Positions 1-4,094 of a stretch of 5,915 nt of DNA are shown piece by piece (the stretch's first letter is position 1; every line of letters begins with the position of its first letter). This stretch comes from Streptomyces speibonae. Lineage in GTDB: Bacteria; Actinomycetota; Actinomycetes; Streptomycetales; Streptomycetaceae. The notes under the pieces are model-generated. The model did no database searches and was not told where the DNA came from. It saw nothing but the letters and a program-made list of their open reading frames with translations. The DNA lies in contig KL568624.1 in the NCBI GenBank assembly GCA_000715605.1, positions 49,535 to 55,449 on the forward strand, read 5' to 3'. The translations under genes were made by a program, and so were the position numbers.

Positions 1-342
1 ACGGAGTTCATCCAGCACGGCCCCTCGGCGATAGGTGACTTCACGGCCAGGACCGAGGAGGACTTTGCCCGGCGGGAGGCGGAGTTCCGGATGCTGCCCG
101 GCGAGACGCTGGCCGGAGTGCTGGCGGACTACGCCGAGGTGGCCCGCCGGACCGAGGACCTGGTCGCCTCGCTGCCCGACCTGGACGCCGCGTGGCCCCT
201 GCCGAAGGCCCCGTGGTTCGAGTCCGACGCGCGGTGGACGGCCCGCAGGGTGCTGCTGCACATCATCGCCGAGACCGCTCAGCACGCGGGCCACGCCGAC
301 ATCCTCCGCGAGTCCCTGGACGGCGCGAAGAGCATGGGCTGA
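1..342 (+). CDS. DinB / DUF664-family protein, 3' part only
   Basis: The reading frame is open from the first base and ends at TGA 340-342, giving the last 113 residues of a protein whose start lies outside the window. The C-terminal part reads W-T-A-R-R-V-L-L-H-I-I-A-E-T-A-Q-H-A-G-H-A-D, followed by I-L-R-E-S-L-D-G. This is the characteristic final helix of the DinB-like DUF664 proteins, where the H...H-A-G-H histidines contribute to a metal site in a four-helix bundle. Members of this superfamily include bacillithiol- and mycothiol-dependent transferases, and actinomycete copies are often annotated as putative mycothiol transferases. The substrate cannot be read from this fragment. Full-length relatives are usually around 160-180 residues, so roughly the N-terminal third is missing. 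The gene converges on glnA2. Family assignment is fairly secure; function is not. Confidence 0.8.
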   Translation, partial: TEFIQHGPSAIGDFTARTEEDFARREAEFRMLPGETLAGVLADYAEVARRTEDLVASLPDLDAAWPLPKAPWFESDARWTARRVLLHIIAETAQHAGHADILRESLDGAKSMG

Positions 343-347
343 CCGGC

Positions 348-388
348 GCGCCGTAGGGGGCGAGGGCACTCCCCCGCCCCTACGGCGC
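348..388. terminator. Bidirectional hairpin terminator between convergent genes
   Basis: The arms GCGCCGTAGGGG (348-359) and CCCCTACGGCGC (377-388) are perfect 12-bp inverted repeats. The stem continues inward past a bulged G360 with C361-G376, G362-C375, one A-C mismatch and three more G-C pairs, closing on a CACT loop (367-370). It begins 6 bases after the stop of the DinB-like gene and ends 13 bases from the stop of glnA2, so it can serve both convergent transcripts. There is no U-tract on either side, which is common for Streptomyces terminators. Confidence 0.75.
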
Positions 389-401
389 CGGCCGGCCGCG
401 C

Positions 402-1763
402 CTACAGCACCGGCAGCAGGTTCTTCAGCTCGAAGGCCGTGACCTCGGAGCGGTACTCCTCCCACTCCTGCTTCTTGTTGCGCAGGAAGAAGTCGAAGAC
501 GTGCTCGCCGAGGGTTTCGGCGGCGAGGTCGCTGCGCTGCATCAGGCTCAGGGCCTCGCCCAGGTTCTGCGGCAGCGGCTCGATGCCGAGCGCGCGGCGT
601 TCCGCGTCGGAGAGGGCCCAGACGTCGTCCTCGGCGCCCGGCGGGAGCTCGTAGCCCTCCTCGATGCCCTTCATGCCAGCCGCCAGGAGCAGGGCGTAGG
701 CCAGGTAGGGGTTGGCCCCGGTGTCGATGGAGCGGACCTCCACCCGCGCCGAGCCGGTCTTGCCGGGCTTGTACATCGGGACGCGGACCAGGGCGCTGCG
801 GTTGTTGTGGCCCCAGCAGATGTACGACGGGGCCTCGCCGCCGGCGCCCGCGGTGCGCTCCGAGCCGCCCCAGATGCGCTTGTAGCTGTTGACCCACTGG
901 TTGGTGACCGCCGAGATCTCCGCCGCGTGCCGCAGCAGACCGGCGATGAAGGAGCGGCCGACCTTGGAGAGCTGGTACTCGGCGCCGGACTCGTAGAACG
1001 CGTTGCGGTCGCCCTCGAAGAGGGACAGGTGGGTGTGCATGCCGGAGCCCGGGTGCTCGGAGAAGGGCTTGGGCATGAACGTCGCCTGGACGCCCTGTTC
1101 GAGCGCCACCTGCTTCATGACCAGGCGGAACGTCATGATGTTGTCCGCCGTGGAGAGCGCGTCCGCGTAGCGCAGGTCGATCTCCTGCTGGCCGGGGGCG
1201 CCCTCGTGGTGGGAGAACTCCACCGAGATGCCCATCGACTCCAGCATGGTGATCGCCTGGCGGCGGAAGTCCATGCCGACGTTCTGCGGCGTGTGGTCGA
1301 AGTAGCCGGAGTTGTCGGCCGGGGTCGGGCGGGTGCCGTCCACGGGCTTGTCCTTCAGCAGGAAGAACTCGATCTCCGGGTGGGTGTAGAAGGTGAACCC
1401 CTGGTCGGAGGCGCGGGCGAGCGCGCGCTTGAGGACGTAGCGCGGGTCCGCGAAGGACGGGGAGCCGTCCGGCATGAGGATGTCGCAGAACATACGGGCC
1501 GTGCCGGGGGCCTCGGCGCGCCACGGGAGGATCTGGAACGTCGACGGGTCCGGCTTGGCGATCATGTCGGACTCGTACACCCGGGCGAAGCCCTCGATGG
1601 CCGAGCCGTCGAAGCCGATCCCCTCGTCGAACGCCTGCTCCAGTTCGGCGGGGGCGACGGCCACGGACTTGAGGAAGCCCAGCACGTCGGTGAACCACAG
1701 GCGCACGAACCGGATGTCGCGCTCCTCCAAGGTCCGGAGCACGAATTCCTGCTGCTTGTCCAT
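402..1763 (-). CDS. glnA2: Type I glutamine synthetase-like protein GlnA2 (probable gamma-glutamylpolyamine synthetase)
   Basis: 453 residues, a full-length GSI-fold protein very close, from memory, to Streptomyces GlnA2. The S. coelicolor GlnA2 is reported to glutamylate polyamines (ATP + glutamate + polyamine) rather than to make glutamine. Motifs in order: N-terminal beta-grasp domain with FDGS (51-54); metal ligands E130 and E132 in HPEIEFF; E187 and E194 in HHEGAPGQQE; GSGMHTH (239-245, H243 equals E. coli H269); glutamate loop residue E310; R322 in NRSA; E342 and R344 in RVEVRS. Metal and ATP residues are intact, so it should be active. Two differences touch the ammonium pocket: E. coli Ser53 is Ala55 here, and the flap carrying E310 has about eight extra residues (297-312). 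The ATG at 1763 is chosen over the ATG at 1778 because GGGGA lies 8 bases upstream and the family starts MDKQQEF; the upstream ATG has AAGG touching it. A tyrosine (Y371, GYELPP) sits near the adenylylation position, but the motif is altered. It converges on the DinB-like gene. Confidence 0.93.
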   Translation of the reverse strand: MDKQQEFVLRTLEERDIRFVRLWFTDVLGFLKSVAVAPAELEQAFDEGIGFDGSAIEGFARVYESDMIAKPDPSTFQILPWRAEAPGTARMFCDILMPDGSPSFADPRYVLKRALARASDQGFTFYTHPEIEFFLLKDKPVDGTRPTPADNSGYFDHTPQNVGMDFRRQAITMLESMGISVEFSHHEGAPGQQEIDLRYADALSTADNIMTFRLVMKQVALEQGVQATFMPKPFSEHPGSGMHTHLSLFEGDRNAFYESGAEYQLSKVGRSFIAGLLRHAAEISAVTNQWVNSYKRIWGGSERTAGAGGEAPSYICWGHNNRSALVRVPMYKPGKTGSARVEVRSIDTGANPYLAYALLLAAGMKGIEEGYELPPGAEDDVWALSDAERRALGIEPLPQNLGEALSLMQRSDLAAETLGEHVFDFFLRNKKQEWEEYRSEVTAFELKNLLPVL

Positions 1764-1866
1764 CTTCCGATTCCCCATCCTTGCCGGTCAGGCCGCCGGT
1801 CCGCGCCCGCCCCACGGGAGACGGGCGAGCTGACGAGCGGGCACACGCGCATCCCACCACACCAGC

Positions 1867-1882
1867 GTTTCATACGCGTTGC
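1867..1882 (-). promoter_or_regulatory. Possible GlnR half-box upstream of glnA2
   Basis: On the minus strand the sequence is GCAAC, six bases, GAAAC. The actinomycete GlnR a-b site is approximately gTnAC-N6-GaAAC, so nine of the ten specified or tolerated positions agree, with a T-to-C change in the first half. A second a-b pair at the expected spacing is not present (GTGGT follows). Published work on S. coelicolor did not, as I recall, find GlnR control of glnA2, so this may be chance. Confidence 0.25.
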
Positions 1883-1924
1883 CGGCCTCGGTCGGACGAC
1901 CGGCCGTGGCCGGAACGCCGCGTG

Positions 1925-1942
1925 CACGACAGCACACGACAG
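1925..1942. repeat. CACGACAG direct repeat, 10-bp period
   Basis: CACGACAG occurs exactly at 1925-1932 and again at 1935-1942, so the two copies lie on the same face of the helix about one turn apart. They sit roughly 165 bases upstream of the glnA2 start, just downstream of the weak promoter candidate. The arrangement is what a dimer or two adjacent monomers of a regulator would recognise. The cognate protein is unknown. Confidence 0.35.
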
Positions 1943-1991
1943 GTGTACCGCTCCGGGGGCCATCCTGCCTGTTCGGGGCCGGGTTCGTAAC

Positions 1992-2008
1992 GGGTGGGGA
2001 GGGGCGGG
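1992..2008 (+). other. G-quadruplex motif with one-base loops
   Basis: The plus strand reads GGGTGGGGAGGGGCGGG: four runs of three or more G separated by single bases T, A and C. Single-nucleotide loops are the pattern that gives the most stable parallel quadruplexes. The G-rich strand is the template for the minus-strand genes, so the structure could stall polymerase running out of the regulator gene towards glnA2. In a genome this GC-rich such motifs also arise by chance. Confidence 0.5.
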
Positions 2009-2020
2009 CGGACAGGGGGC

Positions 2021-2071
2021 GCGCGGGAGAGGTGGTGCGTGGGAGAGGCGGCGCGTGGGAAGGCGGCGCGC
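2021..2071. repeat. Degenerate ~16-bp G-rich tandem repeat, possible Rho loading region
   Basis: Imperfect units follow one another: GCGCGGGAGAGGTG (2021-2034), GTGCGTGGGAGAGGCG (2035-2050), GCGCGTGGGAAGGCG (2051-2065) and a partial GCGCGC. They start immediately after the stop of the minus-strand regulator gene. In its transcript this becomes a C-rich, G-poor stretch: between 1991 and 2060 I count 46 G and 11 C on the plus strand, hence 46 C and 11 G in the RNA. A C-over-G bubble after a stop codon without a clear hairpin fits a Rho utilisation region. The repeat is seen; the termination role is inferred. Confidence 0.45.
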
Positions 2072-2074
2072 GGC

Positions 2075-2518
2075 TCAGGGTTTCGGGGAGAGGCCCAGCA
2101 GGAGGGGGCGCGTGGGGCCGGCGACGATGTCGGCCACGATGAGGGGGTCAAGGGTGGCGTAGAACGCCTCCTGGGCCCGGCGCAGGGCGCCGCGCAGACC
2201 GCAGGCGGGGCTCAGCGGGCACGGGGCCGTGGTGGACGTCCCCTCGCAGTCGACGACGTCCCCCTCGCCCTCGAAGGCCCGGACCAGGGCGCCGACCGAG
2301 GCGGTGCGGCCCTCCTCGGTGAGCGCCAGGCCTCCGCCCCTGCCGCGGCGGGCGGTGAGCAGGCCCATGTGCTGGAGTTCGGCGACGACCTTCGCGGTGT
2401 GGGTGTACGGCACGTCCATCGCCGTGGAGACGTCCCGCGTCGTCGGATGGGAGTCGCCGGTCACGGCGAGGCGCATGAGGACCCGCAGAGCCAGGTCGGT
2501 GGAGCGCAGGAGCCGCAT
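2075..2518 (-). CDS. nsrR: Rrf2-family Fe-S transcriptional regulator, NsrR-like
   Basis: 147 residues, normal for the family. The N-terminal winged helix-turn-helix begins MRLLRSTDLALRVLMRLAV, with recognition region DVPYTHTAKVVAELQHMG (35-52) and a wing RRGRGGGLAL (58-66) typical of Rrf2 proteins. Three cysteines, C91, C100 and C106, lie in VVDC...CPLSPAC, and Asp8 is present. In S. coelicolor NsrR, three cysteines plus Asp8 hold a [4Fe-4S] cluster that reacts with nitric oxide and releases DNA, and the surrounding sequence here (VVDCEG, AQEAFYA.LDP, LLLGL) resembles that protein as I remember it. The first cysteine gap is eight residues rather than the five I recall there. The ATG at 2518 is chosen because a TTG farther upstream is the -35 element of the predicted promoter. 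No hmpA-like flavohaemoglobin gene adjoins it; the divergent neighbour is the DUF3105 gene. An IscR-like or other Fe-S Rrf2 role is the alternative. Confidence 0.82.
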   Translation of the reverse strand: MRLLRSTDLALRVLMRLAVTGDSHPTTRDVSTAMDVPYTHTAKVVAELQHMGLLTARRGRGGGLALTEEGRTASVGALVRAFEGEGDVVDCEGTSTTAPCPLSPACGLRGALRRAQEAFYATLDPLIVADIVAGPTRPLLLGLSPKP

Positions 2519-2525
2519 GGCATGC

Positions 2526-2554
2526 AGGGTAGGTAATACGCATCTGGCATTCAA
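2526..2554 (-). promoter_or_regulatory. Predicted leaderless promoter of the nsrR-like gene
   Basis: On the minus strand TTGAAT (2554-2549), a 17-base spacer and TACCCT (2531-2526) form a good vegetative-type promoter. Only seven bases separate the -10 from the ATG at 2518, so transcription should start at or next to the start codon. No Shine-Dalgarno sequence precedes that ATG. Both facts fit a leaderless mRNA, which is common in Streptomyces. Confidence 0.6.
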
Positions 2555-2559
2555 GAATT
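2535..2559. promoter_or_regulatory. Operator-like dyad over the nsrR promoter
   Basis: An imperfect 25-bp dyad whose symmetric positions are AAT, C, TG at one side and CA, G, ATT at the other, centred on 2547. Its left part, ATACGCATCTG (2536-2546), agrees at most positions with an NsrR half-site (E. coli AAGATGCATTT, read in reverse complement). The right part is a poor match. It covers the -35 and the spacer of the predicted promoter, so binding there would block transcription and give autoregulation. Confidence 0.4.
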
Positions 2560-2571
2560 CCGGGGCCCCGG
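2560..2571. promoter_or_regulatory. Perfect 12-bp palindrome CCGGGGCCCCGG
   Basis: A gap-free palindrome in the divergent region between the nsrR-like gene and the DUF3105 gene, directly next to the dyad that overlaps the nsrR promoter. It could be a protein-binding site or a cruciform. Its base composition makes chance occurrence plausible in this genome. Confidence 0.3.
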
Positions 2572-2599
2572 TGCTCTACGACGGACCTCGCTTCCCTAT

Positions 2600-2660
2600 T
2601 ACGATCAGTTGATCCGTTCGTCATTGCGATCAGGTGACCCGTTCAGTTGATCCGTTCGTC
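2600..2660 (+). repeat. Three-copy operator-like repeat upstream of the DUF3105 gene
   Basis: TCAGTTGATCCGTTCGTC occurs exactly at 2605-2622 and at 2643-2660. A third, weaker copy, TCAGGTGACCCGTTC (13 of 15 matches), lies between them at 2630-2644, so copies start 25 and then 13 bases apart. Each copy carries or approximates the dyad GATCA-NN-TGATC; the first (2603-2614) is perfect, the others have one mismatch. A TAnnnT box, TACGAT (2600-2605), just before the array may be the -10 of the DUF3105 promoter, though no good -35 is seen. The array would then lie in the 5' leader, where a bound repressor would block elongation or initiation. The repeat is certain; the operator role is inferred. 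The motif differs from the dyad at the nsrR promoter. Confidence 0.6.
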
Positions 2661-2686
2661 CCACTCCTCTCCCGAAGGGCACTCCC

Positions 2687-3352
2687 ATGGGCTCCGCCAA
2701 GAAGAGCAGCGCGGCACGCACGGCACGCATAGAGGAGATGCGGCGCGCCGAACAGGCCCGCGAGCGGCGTGCCCGGCTCCTCACCATCGGCGCGAGCGTG
2801 GTCGTCGTCGCCGGACTCGTGGTCGGCGGTGTGGTGCTCATCCAGTCGCAGTCGGACGACGGCGGCAGCGGCTCGGCGAACGCGTCAAAGAACGCGGGCA
2901 AGTTCACCACCGGCGCGGACGGCGTCCGTACCTGGGACGGCGAGTTGGGGCGCAATCACGTGACCAAGTCCGTGGACTACCCCGTCACGCCTCCCGTCGG
3001 CGGTGACCACAACCCCGTGTGGATGAACTGCAACGGGGACGTCTACACCGACGAGATCAACAGCACCAACGCCGTGCACTCGCTGGAGCACGGAGCCGTG
3101 TGGGTGACGTACAACGGGGACGCCGGGAAGGCCGACGTCGACGCGCTCGCCGCGAAGGTGAAGAAGACGCCGTACACGCTGATGAGCCCGGTCGACGGGC
3201 AGAAGGACCCGATCATGCTCACCGCCTGGGGCCACCAGCGCACGGTGACCGGTGCGGACGATCCGAACGTCGACGCGTTCCTGGAGAAGTACGTCCAGGG
3301 TCAGCAGACGCCCGAACCCGGGGCCGCCTGCACGAACGGGCTGTCCAAGTGA
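2687..3352 (+). CDS. DUF3105 membrane-anchored exported protein
   Basis: 221 residues. A basic, Arg-rich N-terminus (1-30, probably cytoplasmic and helical) is followed by one hydrophobic segment (about 31-53) and a Gly/Ser-rich linker (56-72). The remaining part is therefore predicted outside the membrane. The DUF3105 core is visible as DYPVTPPVGGDHNP (97-110), NCNGDVYTDEI (114-124) and NAVHSLEHGAVWVTY (128-142). It has conserved-looking histidines H91, H108, H131, H135 and H183, with E134. Cysteines C115 and C215 are the only two and could form an extracellular disulfide. The biochemical role of DUF3105 is not established; the histidine cluster suggests metal or redox chemistry, which is inference. 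The ATG is supported by GAAGGG (2674-2679), seven bases upstream. The stop overlaps the start of the DUF305 gene, so the two are almost certainly co-transcribed and translationally coupled. An operator-like repeat array precedes it. Confidence 0.88.
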   Translation: MGSAKKSSAARTARIEEMRRAEQARERRARLLTIGASVVVVAGLVVGGVVLIQSQSDDGGSGSANASKNAGKFTTGADGVRTWDGELGRNHVTKSVDYPVTPPVGGDHNPVWMNCNGDVYTDEINSTNAVHSLEHGAVWVTYNGDAGKADVDALAAKVKKTPYTLMSPVDGQKDPIMLTAWGHQRTVTGADDPNVDAFLEKYVQGQQTPEPGAACTNGLSK

Positions 3353-3978
3353 GGCAGTTCGGGCTGATCGCCGGCGCCGCGGCCACCGCGCTCGTCGCGG
3401 CCGGTGCGATCACCTTCGCGGTGGCCGGGGACGACGGGTCGTCGTCGGGCACGGTGCCGTCGGCGGACTCCGCGGACGCCGGGTTCGCCCGGGACATGGC
3501 CGTCCATCACCAGCAGGCGGTCGAGATGTCGTACGTGGTGCGGGACCGCACGGACGACGAGGAGGTCCGCCGGCTCGCCTACGACATCGCCCAGACGCAG
3601 GCCAACCAGCGGGGCATGCTGCTGGGCTGGCTCGATCTGTGGGAGCTTCCCAAGGTGTCCTCGGATCCGCCCATGACCTGGATGGGCATGGGCGACGCGG
3701 CCTCCGGCAAGGACGGTGCGCTGATGCCGGGGATGGCGACGAACGCCGAGATGGAGCGGCTGGGGTCGCTGGGCGGGAAGGCGGCCGAGGTCTTCTATCT
3801 CCAGCTCATGACGGACCACCACAAGGGCGGGGTCCACATGGCGCAGGGGTGCGTCAGCGCGTGCGAGGTGGGCGCGGAGAAGCGGCTCGCGCGCGGGATG
3901 GTGGAGGCGCAGGAGTCGGAGATCGCGCTGATGGGGCGGATGCTGAAGGAGCGGGGGGCGCGGGCGCCGGGGCAGTAG
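3349..3978 (+). CDS. DUF305 exported protein, His/Met-rich
   Basis: 209 residues from the GTG at 3349, which overlaps the DUF3105 stop as GTGA. The same frame is open for a further 330 bases upstream, but only this start gives an N-terminal membrane segment or signal (residues 5-27), and there is no better ribosome site. Two DUF305 half-motifs are clear: FARDMAVHHQQAVEMS (46-61) and YLQLMTDHHKGGVHMAQ (150-166). Between them lie QANQRGMLLGWL (84-95), PPMTWMGMG (107-115) and MPGMA (126-130). The HH pairs (H53/H54, H157/H158) with H163 and many methionines are the usual DUF305 signature. The cyanobacterial copper-resistance protein CopM contains DUF305 domains and binds copper, so extracytoplasmic copper binding is a reasonable guess, not shown here. 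C168 and C172 form a CX3C pair after the second motif. The last codons lie in the first unit of a 17-bp tandem repeat. Confidence 0.9.
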   Translation: MRQFGLIAGAAATALVAAGAITFAVAGDDGSSSGTVPSADSADAGFARDMAVHHQQAVEMSYVVRDRTDDEEVRRLAYDIAQTQANQRGMLLGWLDLWELPKVSSDPPMTWMGMGDAASGKDGALMPGMATNAEMERLGSLGGKAAEVFYLQLMTDHHKGGVHMAQGCVSACEVGAEKRLARGMVEAQESEIALMGRMLKERGARAPGQ

Positions 3979-4053
3979 AGGTGCGGGGGCAGTAGAGGTG
4001 CGGGGGCAGTAGGGGGGCGAGGGGCAGTTTGGGTGCGGGGTGAGTCTGGTGCG
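3969..4053 (+). repeat. 17-bp tandem repeat array, about five copies
   Basis: GGGGCAGTAGAGGTGCG is present exactly at 3969-3985 and 3986-4002. It is followed by GGGGCAGTAGGGGGGCG (4003-4019, two changes), one extra A, GGGGCAGTTTGGGTGCG (4021-4037) and a degenerate 16-base unit (4038-4053). The first unit includes the last codons and the TAG stop of the DUF305 gene, so the array looks like repeated duplication of that gene's end. The unit length is not a multiple of three. The G-runs, for example 4002-4033, also fit a G-quadruplex pattern with 3-6 base loops, in the DUF305 transcript itself. The array fills most of the gap before the nadE promoter. Confidence 0.85.
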
Positions 4054-4057
4054 CTCC

Positions 4058-4087
4058 GCGACATCGTGTCGGTTTGACGATTACACT
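4058..4087 (+). promoter_or_regulatory. Predicted leaderless promoter of nadE
   Basis: GCGACA (4058-4063, four of six to TTGACA), an 18-base spacer and TACACT (4082-4087, a TAnnnT box) precede the GTG at 4095. Seven bases lie between the -10 and the GTG, which puts the expected transcript start at or next to the start codon. No ribosome-binding sequence is present upstream. nadE thus probably has its own promoter and a leaderless mRNA in addition to any read-through from the DUF305 gene. Confidence 0.55.
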
Positions 4088-4094
4088 GGGCCCC

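Larger units (their letters stand above)
1764..2074 (-). promoter_or_regulatory. Non-coding region upstream of glnA2
   Basis: This 311-base stretch holds no convincing gene. Reading towards glnA2 it contains a degenerate G-rich tandem repeat, a G-quadruplex motif, a weak promoter candidate on the minus strand (TTACGA at 1990-1985, 17-base spacer, CAGGAT at 1967-1962), a CACGACAG direct repeat (1925-1942) and a GlnR-like half-box (1882-1867). The promoter candidate would give a leader of nearly 200 bases. A second weak -10-like TATGAA lies inside the half-box. The promoter call is low confidence. What is clear is that glnA2 is separated from the upstream regulator gene by a long spacer and is probably transcribed on its own. 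In S. coelicolor, glnA2 is reported to be controlled by the polyamine-responsive repressor EpuRI, whose operator I cannot identify here. Confidence 0.4.

Noticed and set aside
1764..1778. Upstream ATG of glnA2 (five extra residues, MGNRK)
   Set aside because: The AAGG directly touches this ATG, leaving no spacing for a ribosome site, whereas the ATG at 1763 has GGGGA at a normal distance and matches the family's N-terminus.
2022..2071. G-rich repeat considered as a CRISPR or IS remnant
   Set aside because: Units are adjacent, degenerate and about 16 bp with no spacers, terminal inverted repeats or transposase.
501..2162. 553-codon plus-strand open frame opposite glnA2
   Set aside because: Its translation is Arg/Gly/Val-rich without domains and runs through glnA2, the intergenic region and part of the regulator gene; it is the usual high-GC antisense shadow.
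2519..2554. TTG start giving twelve extra residues on the NsrR-like protein
   Set aside because: The TTG is the -35 hexamer of a good promoter, and Rrf2 proteins begin MRL at the ATG at 2518.
3019..3348. Upstream extension of the DUF305 open frame
   Set aside because: It overlaps the DUF3105 gene in another frame and is Arg-rich without motifs; the GTG at 3349 gives a proper membrane segment.
4074..4094. TTG start giving seven extra residues on NadE
   Set aside because: These codons are the predicted -10 region, and the conserved N-terminus begins after the GTG at 4095.
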